Source of the DNA: Myxococcales bacterium | GTDB lineage: Bacteria; Myxococcota; Myxococcia; Myxococcales; Anaeromyxobacteraceae | Reading direction: 5' to 3' | Assembly (NCBI GenBank): GCA_021806645.1 | Contig: JAJZQX010000015.1 | Coordinates: 24,108 to 88,107 of the forward strand | Length of the DNA: 64,000 nucleotides | Part shown: positions 53,522 through 63,837 of the stretch, piece after piece | Layout of the letters: every line of letters starts with the position of its first letter | Numbering within the stretch: the first letter of the stretch is position 1 | Notes under the pieces: model-generated | Seen by the model: the letters and a program-made list of their open reading frames with translations, nothing else | The model's database searches: none | Told to the model about the DNA's origin: nothing | Position numbers and translations under genes: made by a program

Positions 53522-54760
53522 ATGGTGAAGCTCCTGGCGATGGTCCTGGCCGGCGGCGAGGGGCGGCGGCTCGATCCGCTCACCCGCGACCGCGCCAAGC
53601 CCGCGGTCCCGTTCGGCGGCCGCTACCGCATCATCGACTTCGTCCTCTCCAACTTCGCCAACTCCAACATCCTCAAGGTGAAGGTGCTGGTGCAGTACAA
53701 GTCGGAGTCGCTCAACACCCACGTGCAGCGGGCCTGGCGCCTCTCGGCCTTCCTCGACCAGTACGTCGAGATCGTCCCGGCGCAGATGCGCTACGGACCG
53801 AAGTGGTTCGAGGGGTCGGCCGACGCCATCTACCAGAACCTCAACATCATCACCGACGAGGAGCCCGAGTACACCTTCGTGTTCGGTGCCGACAACATCT
53901 ACCGCATGGACGTGCGGCAGATGCTCGACTACCACGTTGACCGGAAGGCCGACCTGACGGTGGCGGCCATCCCGGTGCCGGTGGAGCAGGCCCACGACTT
54001 CGGCATCATCGAGATCGACGGCGATGGGCGGATGATCGGCTTCGTGGAGAAGCCCAGGAGCGAAGCCAGGACCATCCCCGGCGACCCCACCCGCTGCCTC
54101 GCCTCGATGGGCAACTATCTCTTCACCACCAAGGAGCTGGTGCAGGAGATCGTCAACGACGCCGGCGACTCGCAGAGCGCCCACGACTTCGGCAAGTCGA
54201 TCGTGACCGGGATGTACCGGCGCAAGAACGTCCTGGTCTACAACTTCGCCACCAACAGGGTGCCGGGCCAGACCGAGCGGGAGCGGGGGTACTGGCGAGA
54301 CGTCGGCAACCTCGACGCCTACTTCCAGGCCAACATGGATCTGGTCGACGTCGACCCCGTCTTCTCCCTCTACAACGATCGCTGGCCCATCTACACGCTC
54401 CACACCAACGCGCCGCCGGCCAAGTTCGTCTTCAACAACGAGGCCGAGAGCCGGGTCGGCAAGGCCACCGACTCGCTCATCTCCGAGGGGTGCATCGTCT
54501 CGGGCACCTCGGTCCACCACTCCATCCTCGGGCCGAGCGTCCGGCTCAACAGCTACTCGACGCTGGAGGACTGCATCGTCTTCGAGAAGGTGACCATCGC
54601 GCGCCACTGCAGGATCCGTCGCGCCATCATCGACAAGCACGTCGAGATCCCGGCCGGCTCCGTGATCGGCTTCGACCCCGTGGCCGACCGGCGCCGCTTC
54701 CACGTCACCGAGAGCGGCATCGTGGTCATCCCCAAGGGGATGCGGGTCGAGCCGAGCTGA
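53522..54760 (+). CDS. glgC: Glucose-1-phosphate adenylyltransferase
   Basis: The 412-residue protein begins [17 protein letters not shown], the nucleotide-binding signature, with [20 protein letters not shown] and GADNIYRMD. The C-terminal third is a left-handed beta helix with hexapeptide repeats. It makes ADP-glucose, the first step of glycogen synthesis. The start at 53522 removes an upstream extension that runs through ogt in another frame. No other glg gene is present. Confidence 0.94.
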   Translation: MVKLLAMVLAGGEGRRLDPLTRDRAKPAVPFGGRYRIIDFVLSNFANSNILKVKVLVQYKSESLNTHVQRAWRLSAFLDQYVEIVPAQMRYGPKWFEGSADAIYQNLNIITDEEPEYTFVFGADNIYRMDVRQMLDYHVDRKADLTVAAIPVPVEQAHDFGIIEIDGDGRMIGFVEKPRSEARTIPGDPTRCLASMGNYLFTTKELVQEIVNDAGDSQSAHDFGKSIVTGMYRRKNVLVYNFATNRVPGQTERERGYWRDVGNLDAYFQANMDLVDVDPVFSLYNDRWPIYTLHTNAPPAKFVFNNEAESRVGKATDSLISEGCIVSGTSVHHSILGPSVRLNSYSTLEDCIVFEKVTIARHCRIRRAIIDKHVEIPAGSVIGFDPVADRRRFHVTESGIVVIPKGMRVEPS

Positions 54761-54764
54761 TCGC

Positions 54765-57302
54765 CTAGGCGCTCCAGTACCAGGTCCACTTGCCCAGCAC
54801 GGTGTCGTTCACCGGGCCGCCGGACAGCCCGTGCGGCCAGAGCGAAGGCGACCGGTCGGGCGGCCCGCTGGCGTCGTGGGTGTAGACGAGGAAGAGGGTC
54901 GAGCCGAGCCGGTACTCCCAGCGCAGCACCACGCTCAGGTTGAGCGCCGCGTCCTGGAAGTCGGGGCTGGAGGACGGCGCGCCGCTCTCGGCCAGGTCGC
55001 CGTACCCGATGACCTGTCCCGGCCGTCCGGCCGCCGTGTAGAAGGCGCCGTGGCGGCCGTAGTCGGTGAAGAGCTGCGCGTAGGCCTGCAGCGTGAGCCG
55101 CGGCGCCAGCACCACCAGCTGGCGCAGCGTCACCGAGACCGTGGGGGCACGCAGCGCCGCCAGCGTGAAGTGGCCGGCCCCGTCGTCCGAGACGTAGCGC
55201 AGCGGCCAGGCCGAGCCCCCACGCGAGAGGTCGAGCCGCGTCTCGAGGCGCGGGTGCGGCCGGACGGTGACCGTGGCCCCGAGCCACCCGAACCGGGTGG
55301 CGGGGAGCGGCTGGCGGGCCAGCGAGGTGCCGCCGCCAGCCCAGGCCTCGGCCCAGAAGGGGCGCCCCCGGTCGGTGGAGATCCAGCCCTCGCCGCTCCA
55401 GTTCGCCGGTCGCCGCAGCGCCACCCCGGTCCGCTCCAGCTCGCGCACGTCGTCGGCGTCGGCCGCGGCGTTCAGGTTCACGCCGAAGGAGTCGAAGCTG
55501 CCGAGCTGGAAGTTGGCGTTCAGGAAGGCGTTGGCGCCGCGCAGCCGGCCGCGCCCGTCGGTGGTGGCGCGCCGGTCGGCGCCGAGGTGGACGCCGTAGG
55601 AACGGAACGGCCCGCCGCCACCGGGCCGGACGTACCCGACCACCGCCCGCGCCACCTGTTCGTTCTGCGTTCGCTGGTAGCCGAGTGCGTTGAGATCTAG
55701 CCGGGGGGCCTCGTACTCGTAGGAGAGGCTGAACCGCCATGGCTCGCCTCCCTGGCGCCCGGCCGCGACGAAGCCCCCCGCGCCGAGATCGCCTCGCCTG
55801 AGCACCGTTCCGTCGGCCAGCGTCTCGGCCGGCGGGCCGCCCAGCCGCTGCGAGCCGGTGAGCTGGCCGCTCAGGAACCAGGCGCCGTCACCGGTGTGCA
55901 GGCTCCAGCTGACGGCGGCGGCATTGCCGAGAGCCACGTCGCAGTGCGCCGGCCGCTGGCCGTCGGGCAAGGCGGCCTCGGTCTCGGAGCAGCGGCCGTC
56001 GAGCGGCAGGGCGCTGGTGACGGCGGCGCCCAGCGTCATGGTCGCCGCCGGCTGCCAGCGGGCGGTGGCGGCCGTGAAGTTGCGCCTCGCCGGCGCCACC
56101 TCGGGGTAGGTGTCGCCGGGCGCGAGGTGGAGCGGTGACCAGGGCGAACGATGGAGCTTCCGGGAGGCCGGGTCGGGGGCGGCGCCGCCGGACACCACGG
56201 CGTCGAGCAGGCCCACCTGGACGGAGTCGCCCACCCGCCCGGTCAGCTTGGCGGCGCCGTAGATGGGGGCGTCGAGGCCGATGCGGCGCGAGTAGAAGAG
56301 CTGCTGCGGCGAGGCCTGGTCTCCCGGAGTCACACCCTGGAAGAGGTCGAGCCCCTGCGTGAAGAAGGGGCGCTTCTCGGGGAAGAAGAGCTCGAAGGTG
56401 GAGAGGTTCTGCTGGATGGTGTCGGCCTCGACCTGCCCGAAGTCGGGGTTGACCGTGGCCTGGAGCGCCAGCCCGCGACCCAGGCTGGCGCGCAGGTCCA
56501 CGCCCAGGTCGGCCGAGGGGTCGCGCAGGCGCGGCGAGGGCGAGGCGTCGCTCGCCGGCCGCCACTGGAGCCGCGCGGCCAGGTAGGGCGCGACCGAGAA
56601 CTCATGCACCGGCCGCAGGTCATTGAGGCCGGTCAGGTCGGCCAGCCGGGCCACGATGCCGCGGTCGCTCCGCTTGAGCGGGATGCTCACCAGCTCCTCG
56701 TGGGTGCGGGCGATGACCCGCCGGACCGCGAAGCCCCAGGTCTGCTCGCCGCTGGCCGAGAAGCGCAGCACCGAGAGCGGGATCATGAACTCGGCGGTCC
56801 AGCCGCCGGCGTCGGCGGTGACGGCGCCGTCCCAGACCGCGTCCCAGTCGCCGTTCGACTGGTCGTCGCCGAAGAGCAGCGCGTCGGACTGCACGCCGGC
56901 GGCGTTCAGCTCGAAGTAGGAGGCGGTCAGCCCACCGCGGTTGGAGTCGAGGAGCACGGCCACGCTGTCGGAATACGGGGCGTTGTCGCGCCGGCCGAGC
57001 GGGCGGGCCAGGTCGGCCGCCCTGGAGTCGGCGCAGCGGACCCCGACGTAGACGGCCCGGTCGTCGTAGAGCACGCGGACCTCGGTCCGTTCGCTCGGCG
57101 GGCGTCCCTCCTCCGGAATGAGCTGCTGGAAGCCATCGTACGGCTCGGCGGCCGCCCAGCTCTCCTCGTCGAGCCGGCCGTCGACGGTGATGGGGCCGGC
57201 GGCCCGGGTGGCCCGGAGCGGCTGGCCGGGCATGGCGGCCAGCCCCGGGGCGGGGCCAAGGAGCATGGCGGCGAGCGCCAGCGCGTGGAAGCGGGAGGTC
57301 AC
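54765..57302 (-). CDS. DUF5916/CBM9-like outer-membrane beta-barrel protein
   Basis: The 845-residue precursor has a signal peptide (about 1-22). Residues about 30-220 form a CBM9-like module (ITVDGRLDEESWAAA, VRVLYDDRAVYVGVRC, FELNAAGVQSDALLF). The DUF5916 barrel region follows (FFPEKRPFFTQG, FSRRIG-like FYSRRIGLD). It ends with alternating strands and a terminal aromatic-rich KWTWYW, the sorting signal of outer-membrane barrels. The family's role is unknown. The stop lies 4 bases from the convergent glgC stop. Confidence 0.8.
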   Translation of the reverse strand: MTSRFHALALAAMLLGPAPGLAAMPGQPLRATRAAGPITVDGRLDEESWAAAEPYDGFQQLIPEEGRPPSERTEVRVLYDDRAVYVGVRCADSRAADLARPLGRRDNAPYSDSVAVLLDSNRGGLTASYFELNAAGVQSDALLFGDDQSNGDWDAVWDGAVTADAGGWTAEFMIPLSVLRFSASGEQTWGFAVRRVIARTHEELVSIPLKRSDRGIVARLADLTGLNDLRPVHEFSVAPYLAARLQWRPASDASPSPRLRDPSADLGVDLRASLGRGLALQATVNPDFGQVEADTIQQNLSTFELFFPEKRPFFTQGLDLFQGVTPGDQASPQQLFYSRRIGLDAPIYGAAKLTGRVGDSVQVGLLDAVVSGGAAPDPASRKLHRSPWSPLHLAPGDTYPEVAPARRNFTAATARWQPAATMTLGAAVTSALPLDGRCSETEAALPDGQRPAHCDVALGNAAAVSWSLHTGDGAWFLSGQLTGSQRLGGPPAETLADGTVLRRGDLGAGGFVAAGRQGGEPWRFSLSYEYEAPRLDLNALGYQRTQNEQVARAVVGYVRPGGGGPFRSYGVHLGADRRATTDGRGRLRGANAFLNANFQLGSFDSFGVNLNAAADADDVRELERTGVALRRPANWSGEGWISTDRGRPFWAEAWAGGGTSLARQPLPATRFGWLGATVTVRPHPRLETRLDLSRGGSAWPLRYVSDDGAGHFTLAALRAPTVSVTLRQLVVLAPRLTLQAYAQLFTDYGRHGAFYTAAGRPGQVIGYGDLAESGAPSSSPDFQDAALNLSVVLRWEYRLGSTLFLVYTHDASGPPDRSPSLWPHGLSGGPVNDTVLGKWTWYWSA

Positions 57303-57424
57303 GGCAAGTCGGTCCTTCTACGCACGGGCCCGCCGGAACTTTCACCGGTCAGACCAGAGAGGTCGTTTTGTGCCAAACGTGACGCCCGCCGGCGGCGCGG
57401 CGGCGCTATGGTCCGGCTCCGCAC

Positions 57425-58354
57425 ATGGCCGACCTCCAGAACGAGTTCAGCTGGTCCAAGTCGAGGCACGACAAGTTCCGGGAGTGCCGCCGGGCCTACT
57501 TCTACGCCTACTACGCAAGCTGGGGGGGCTGGTCGGCGCCGGCCGGCTCGCTGGTGCGCGAGCTCTACGTCTTGAAGAAGCTCTCCTCCCGCTGGCAGTG
57601 GGCCGGCTCGGTGGTCCACGACGCCATCAAGCAGCTCCTGACCCGGGCCCGCGCCTCGGGCGACCTCTGGCCGCTCGAGCGGGTGCTGGAGCAGACGCGC
57701 CAGAAGGCCCGAGCCCAGTTCGGCGCCTCGCGCGACAAGAGCTACTGGCGCGAGTCCTCGAAGATCGTCGGGCTCACCGAGCACGAGTACGCCGAGCCGG
57801 TGACCGGCGCCGACTGGAAGCAGCTCTACGAGAGCGTCATCGACGGGTCGCTGCGCGCCTTCTACCAGTCGGAGGTGCTGGAGGAGATCCGGCGCACCCC
57901 GCGCGACCGCTGGCTCGGGGTGGACGAGCTCGACCACTGGTTCTTCGAGGGGACCAAGATCTGGGTGGCGGTGGACTTCGCCTACCGGGACGCCGAGGGG
58001 CGCGTCCACCTGCTCGACTGGAAGACCGGCAAGGAGCGCGGCGTGGACCACACCCAGGTGGCCAGCTACGCGCTCTACGCCCGGCAGAAGTGGGACGTGC
58101 GGCCGGACGGCGTGGTCGGTGGGCTGGTCTACCTGGTCCAGGACGGTGGCCGCCCCGCCGAGCGGACCAGCGTGGCGGCCGACGAGCCGGCGCTGGAGGC
58201 CTGCCGCGAGCTGATGCGCGGCTCGATCGCCGAGATGCGCGGCACGCTGGTGGACCGGGAGAAGAACGTGGCGCGTGTCGAGGACTTCCCGCAGATCGAG
58301 GACCGCGAGCGCTGCCGCCGCTGCCCGTTCCGCCGGCCGTGCGGAAGGCTCTGA
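57425..58354 (+). CDS. PD-(D/E)XK nuclease with 4Fe-4S motif (Cas4/AddB-like)
   Basis: The 309-residue protein begins with the RecB-type SWSKSRHDKFRECRRAYFY. The nuclease core VAVDFAYRD and LLDWKTGKE gives the Asp...Asp-X-Lys catalytic pattern. Cys21 with Cys297, Cys300 and Cys306 (CRRCPFRRPC) form the four-cysteine pattern of the iron-sulfur-staple nucleases AddB and Cas4. There is no helicase domain and no CRISPR array or addA nearby. It probably processes DNA ends, but the pathway is unknown. Confidence 0.83.
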   Translation: MADLQNEFSWSKSRHDKFRECRRAYFYAYYASWGGWSAPAGSLVRELYVLKKLSSRWQWAGSVVHDAIKQLLTRARASGDLWPLERVLEQTRQKARAQFGASRDKSYWRESSKIVGLTEHEYAEPVTGADWKQLYESVIDGSLRAFYQSEVLEEIRRTPRDRWLGVDELDHWFFEGTKIWVAVDFAYRDAEGRVHLLDWKTGKERGVDHTQVASYALYARQKWDVRPDGVVGGLVYLVQDGGRPAERTSVAADEPALEACRELMRGSIAEMRGTLVDREKNVARVEDFPQIEDRERCRRCPFRRPCGRL

Positions 58355-58369
58355 GGCCGAAAGAGCGCC

Positions 58370-60514
<2,145 letters not shown>

Positions 60515-60638
60515 AGAAGGGCCGCTCAGGGGCGGCCTACGGAGCGGCCTGCCCTTCGTGCGTTCGAAACCCGTGGGAGAACACCATTGCGGAGCGTTCG
60601 GGTGGCGTGGCAACCTCGCCCTCAGTCAAAACGTCTCT

Positions 60639-60709
60639 TGAACCTGTAGACCCGTGTCACCGTAAGACCCATTATCGGACGTGAACGGCGGGTTGAATAG
60701 CTTACCCGC
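60639..60709 (+). repeat. 70-bp repeat, copy A
   Basis: From TGAACCTGTAG to TACCCGC this copy matches 62858-62927 at most positions, with a small gap near the middle. Both contain the hairpin GCGGGT-N10-ACCCGC and the block GAACGGCGGGTTGAATAGC. It lies 125 bases after the transposase remnant. Likely a terminal sequence of a mobile element. Confidence 0.75.
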
Positions 60710-60762
60710 TCACCCCAGGAGTCTTGGCCGGACCTGAACTGCGGGTGGAATGCCCTGCGCCC

Positions 60763-61770
60763 TCACGGGCAGGGGACCGGGGACGGGCAGCTTGCCGGCG
60801 GCATCGGCAAGGGGTAGCCCTGCTTGCAGCCGGTCACCGAGGTGAAGGCGTTCCCGGCCATGAAGTCGACAGGGCTCCCGGTCCAGGCCCGCCCGAAGCC
60901 GTCGCCGGCGCTGAAGGCGATGGACGAGTTGGTGACGAACTGCGAGGCCGGCTGGCCGAACATCAGGATGGCCGAGTCCTCGATGGTGCTCTGGCCGGCG
61001 CTGGCCGGGTCGCAGTGGTAGCCGTTGGCGTACGAGGGGCCGCCGGCGTACTCGACGCGGACGTGGTCGAGCCGGGCCGAGGCGGCCGGCGCCGAGTCGA
61101 ACCAGATGGCCCGCCAGTCGCCGGGCGCCGGGGCGGCCGCGGCCGAGGTGAAGGTGATGGGGCGGGCGGTGGTGCCGAGGGCGATGAGGCTGCCGGTCGG
61201 GTGGTGCCCCACCCCTCCGGCGTCGAGCGCCTGTTGCATGAGCAGCCGGCCACCCAGGTTGACCTTGACGGTGACTCCTGCCTCGATGGTGAGCGTGACC
61301 AGCGGCGAACCGGTGGCGCTATGACCCACCCGCATGTCGCTGGAGCCGCCGCCCGGCTGGCCGAGCAGGTAGGGGAAGCCGCCGGTCGGGTGGAACACGC
61401 CACCATCGGATCGACGGCCTGGGGCTCCCAGGGCGGCGAAGCTCCGGTCCAGCAGCTGGCCGAGCCGCAGGGCCACGAACCCGCCCATCGACAGCCCCGC
61501 GAAGTGGCACGGCGCCAGGCCCAGCGCCTCGATGAGCGCGTCCGCGTCCGCGGCCAGGGTGTCCATGTCGTGCGCCCTGGCGGTCAGGTCCGAGCGCCCC
61601 TGGCCGCGGTGGTCGTAGGCGACGACGCGGTAGCGGGGGGAGAGGAACCGCACCTGCTCGCGGAACATGTCGGCGCTCATCAGCAGGCCGTGGGAGAAGA
61701 CCACGGTCTGCGGCCCCGAACCGGTCGACTCGTAGTACAGCTCGACGCCGTTGACGCGAATGGTCGGCAT
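60763..61770 (-). CDS. Chimeric ORF: alpha/beta-hydrolase N-terminus joined to a beta-helix C-terminus
   Basis: The 335-residue frame begins as an alpha/beta hydrolase (MPTIRVNGVELYYESTG, FSHGLLMSADMF, YDHRGQGRS, and GLSMGG with the nucleophile Ser94). After about residue 103 the similarity ends. No acid or histidine of the triad follows. From about residue 145 the sequence is the repetitive Gly/Thr-rich type of secreted beta-helix proteins (LTIEAGVTVKVNLGG, RPITFTS, LDHVRVEYAGG). There is no signal peptide, so the second part would not be exported. It is probably a fusion created by deletion and is non-functional as a hydrolase. Confidence 0.7.
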   Translation of the reverse strand: MPTIRVNGVELYYESTGSGPQTVVFSHGLLMSADMFREQVRFLSPRYRVVAYDHRGQGRSDLTARAHDMDTLAADADALIEALGLAPCHFAGLSMGGFVALRLGQLLDRSFAALGAPGRRSDGGVFHPTGGFPYLLGQPGGGSSDMRVGHSATGSPLVTLTIEAGVTVKVNLGGRLLMQQALDAGGVGHHPTGSLIALGTTARPITFTSAAAAPAPGDWRAIWFDSAPAASARLDHVRVEYAGGPSYANGYHCDPASAGQSTIEDSAILMFGQPASQFVTNSSIAFSAGDGFGRAWTGSPVDFMAGNAFTSVTGCKQGYPLPMPPASCPSPVPCP

Positions 61771-61857
61771 GGAACGTGCTCCGTCAGCGAGCAAGTGCCT
61801 TGACCAGCAGTCTACGCTCGCCCGGCGCCGCCGCCGCAATACCGGTAGACTGGGCGA

Positions 61858-62001
61858 ATGCCCATCCACGTCCCCGCGCCCACCCAGCCGACCAACAAGT
61901 GCCCCAGGTGCGGCGCCGAGGGGGTGGCCGAGCAGGCGGTCGGCAACATGAGGACCTACGCCTGTCCGAAGTGCGGGACGCGGTGGGTGGCGGCGGGGTG
62001 A
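61858..62001 (+). CDS. Small zinc-ribbon protein
   Basis: A 47-codon frame with two CXXC pairs (KCPRCG near residues 14-19 and ACPKCG near 36-41), 22 residues apart, as in rubredoxin-like and other zinc ribbons. It is complete, with ATG start and TGA stop, and codon use like the neighbours. It could be a small nucleic-acid or protein-binding zinc finger. It is divergent from the chimeric hydrolase ORF by 88 bases. Confidence 0.6.
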   Translation: MPIHVPAPTQPTNKCPRCGAEGVAEQAVGNMRTYACPKCGTRWVAAG

Positions 62002-62065
62002 GCGGAGGCGTCGACGCCCCGGGCACCGGCCCCGGCCGGTGATGGCGGCACCGGTCCTCCCGCCG

Positions 62066-62731
62066 CTACCTCGGCGCCGGCCCGAGCACGAGCCGCCGGG
62101 CCCGCTCGGCCCGCTTCGCCGAGCGCTCCACCCCGACGGCGTCGAGCCCGTGCGCGTTGGCCACCGCCAGCATGGTGCCGACGCCGCAGAAGGGGTCGAC
62201 CACGGTGCGGCAGCGGGTGTCGGCGACCAGGAAGCGGGCCACCGCCTCGCAGGCCTCCCGCCCCATGGCGCGGGCCCAGGTCATCTCGCCGAGGCGGGGG
62301 AGCACGTCGGGCGTGGAGCGGCCGGGCGGGAGGGTGAGCCGGCGCGAGAGGCAGAGCAGGTGGGCGTAGGCGGGGCGTCCGAAGGTGGCGAGGCCGGGCG
62401 GCGCCCGGCAGACCACCTTGTGCCAGAGCAGGTGCGCCCCGGCCCGATCGGCACCGGTGAGCACGAGGTGGGCCTTGTCCACCCAGCGCCCGTCCCGCTT
62501 CACGTCCGTCTGGTAGAAGACCGACACCGCCTCGTCGGCGACGGCGGCGCAGGCCAGCGCCGAGGTCTCGACGAACCAGTCGCGCCAGCCCTCGAAGCCC
62601 AGCCCCGGCAGCTCGGACGCGTCAGGGAGCGAGGTCACGACCGCCTGGTCGTCGGGAAGGTGGCCGCGCCGCAGGAGCTCGACGCCGTCGCCGCAGATCA
62701 CCTCGCGCCGCGCCTCGGTCGCAGCAGTCAT
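62066..62731 (-). CDS. DNA/RNA methyltransferase-like SAM-dependent enzyme
   Basis: The 221-residue protein has the SAM-binding motif VVDPFCGVGTML near residue 176-187, in a C-terminal position as in beta-class amino-methyltransferases, and TSLPDASELPGL near residue 34 in the place of the DPPY-type catalytic motif. This permuted order and the altered motif suggest a specialised nucleic-acid methyltransferase; the target is unknown. The ATG shares one base with the stop of a truncated upstream acetyltransferase gene (TGATG), so the two were once coupled. Confidence 0.7.
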   Translation of the reverse strand: MTAATEARREVICGDGVELLRRGHLPDDQAVVTSLPDASELPGLGFEGWRDWFVETSALACAAVADEAVSVFYQTDVKRDGRWVDKAHLVLTGADRAGAHLLWHKVVCRAPPGLATFGRPAYAHLLCLSRRLTLPPGRSTPDVLPRLGEMTWARAMGREACEAVARFLVADTRCRTVVDPFCGVGTMLAVANAHGLDAVGVERSAKRAERARRLVLGPAPR

Positions 62732-62857
62732 CAGGCCACCTTCCACAGCCGTGAGGCCGGCAGCGCACCGCCTCCCGGCAGCGGCGAGCCGGCCGGCCGC
62801 CCCAGGCGCCAGCCGTGCGCCAGGTAGAACGGGACGGCGCCGCGAGCCGCCACCACC
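62731..62857 (-). pseudogene. C-terminal remnant of a GNAT acetyltransferase gene
   Basis: Reading on the minus strand into the methyltransferase start gives VVAARGAVPFYLAHGWRLG and ends LWKVA. AVPFYLAHGW is the late beta-alpha part of GNAT N-acetyltransferases. The upstream side runs directly into copy B of the 70-bp repeat, which removed the rest of the gene. The acetyl-CoA-binding motif is missing. Confidence 0.6.
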
Positions 62858-62927
62858 TGAACCTGTAGTCGCCCTGTCACCGTCATTGGATATCGGATGC
62901 GAACGGCGGGTTGAATAGCCTACCCGC
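62858..62927 (+). repeat. 70-bp repeat, copy B
   Basis: Second copy of the sequence at 60639-60709, in the same orientation. It begins exactly where the acetyltransferase reading frame ends. It keeps the hairpin GCGGGT-N10-ACCCGC. Both copies begin with GAAC (complement GTTC), the tetranucleotide used by IS91-family elements as target, which may be coincidence. Confidence 0.75.
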
Positions 62928-63116
62928 AGCCCCCGGCAACCATGTGGTTACCGGAGGCAAGATGGAGCGGGAAAACGGATTTGAAGTGTAGTGACAATGG
63001 GTGAACAACCTCGAGCAGGACGCGCCGTTGCCCCTCAACCCGCCGTCAACAATCTCGTTTCCCGTTCCGTTACCTTCCACCTCGTCCCGGTCCGTTCCGG
63101 CCCTTGGTGCTGGGTC

Positions 63117-63149
63117 GGGGCACATGTGGGGCACATGTGGGGCACATGG
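63117..63149 (+). repeat. Three tandem 11-bp repeats
   Basis: The unit GGGGCACATGT is repeated three times, the last with one change. It lies in a 230-base stretch between copy B and the antitoxin stop where no gene is recognised. No function is evident. Confidence 0.7.
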
Positions 63150-63159
63150 ACGGGCGTCG

Positions 63160-63510
63160 TTAGACTTCGGCCAGCCGCGCCACCATGTCGGGGTACCTGC
63201 GAACGAGGCCGATCAGCAACGCTGCCTGGGCGTTGGGCTTGGCGCGCCCCTGCTCCCAGTTCTCCAGGGTGCGCGGATTCGTGCGCAAGCAGGTCGCGAA
63301 GAGCGCGCTGGACAGGTGCAGCTGCTTTCGGACCCGGACCAGTTCGGAAGGAGACACGTCCGGGGGAGGCTTGAAGATGACCGCGTGAGTGCGGAGCGTG
63401 CGCTTGCCCTCGCGGGCTCCGGCCAGCGCGGCGACTCCCTCGCTCAGCTCGGCGAAGAGGTCGCGACGGGGAATGCGCTTCGTGACGGCGGGCTTTCGGG
63501 TGGCCTTCAT
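63160..63510 (-). CDS. HigA-like helix-turn-helix antitoxin
   Basis: The 116-residue protein has a basic N-terminus and a C-terminal HTH: SELVRVRKQLHLSSALFAT with TNPRTLENWEQGRAKPN, as in the antitoxins of RelE-like pairs. The gene follows the toxin with a 4-base ATGA overlap, in the toxin-first HigBA order. It probably represses its own promoter at the palindromic sites upstream of the toxin gene. It appears intact. Confidence 0.82.
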   Translation of the reverse strand: MKATRKPAVTKRIPRRDLFAELSEGVAALAGAREGKRTLRTHAVIFKPPPDVSPSELVRVRKQLHLSSALFATCLRTNPRTLENWEQGRAKPNAQAALLIGLVRRYPDMVARLAEV

Positions 63511-63770
63511 GGGGACTTCCTCGCTTTCAACTCTGCCTTGAGAACTTCTCTAACCACCTTGCGTTGCTCCGCGGTGAGGTCGCTGACCTCACCCTTCCCT
63601 CGTCGGCTGTCCGCGAAGCGGACCTTCCGAAGACCTCCCGTGTCTCGAATCACGTCACCCGCTTCCGGGTCAGCCATGAGGGCCGCCTGGAGAGCTGAGA
63701 ATGCCTCGTCGTCGAGGTACTCCGACCGGTGGCGCTCGAACGCCGGGAGCTCCACGAACAGGGCTTTCAC
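63507..63770 (-). CDS. HigB/RelE-like toxin with an apparent internal deletion
   Basis: The 87-residue protein starts at GTG. The beginning (MKALFVELPAFERHRSEYL, PEAGDVIRDTGGLRKVRFAD, trimmed) and end (DLTAEQRKVVREVLKAEL) match HigB-type toxins of about 110-120 residues. At RRGKG the expected stretch (KRGG-x-R-V-I-Y-Y-W then an aromatic F-T-L-Y-D-K-x-E strand) is missing, and the sequence goes straight to EVSDLT. The frame is kept. The lost part forms the core sheet and active site, so the toxin should be inactive. Confidence 0.7.
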   Translation of the reverse strand: MKALFVELPAFERHRSEYLDDEAFSALQAALMADPEAGDVIRDTGGLRKVRFADSRRGKGEVSDLTAEQRKVVREVLKAELKARKSP

Positions 63771-63777
63771 TCGACAC

Positions 63778-63815
63778 AGTATACGCAGATTGCGTAGTTA
63801 CGCAAGTAGCGTAAC
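63778..63815 (-). promoter_or_regulatory. Promoter and operator of the HigBA-like pair
   Basis: On the minus strand a TATACT -10 (63778-63783) and a TTGCGT -35 (63800-63805) are spaced by 16 bases. The -10 ends 7 bases before the GTG start. Two overlapping inverted repeats cover the -35: TTGCGTA-GT-TACGCAA (63790-63805) and GTTACGC-N5-GCGTAAC (63797-63815). This is a typical arrangement for antitoxin self-repression; binding by the HigA-like protein is inferred. Confidence 0.6.
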
Positions 63816-63837
63816 TGCATCAGAGCTTCAGTGCGCC

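Noticed and set aside
62883..63134. Minus-strand 83-codon frame through copy B and the tandem repeats
   Set aside because: It spans a repeat and non-coding sequence, starts in the 11-bp array and resembles no protein.
63117..63149. CRISPR array
   Set aside because: The units are 11 bases, directly abutting, with no spacers; no cas genes are present despite the Cas4-like nuclease 5 kb away.
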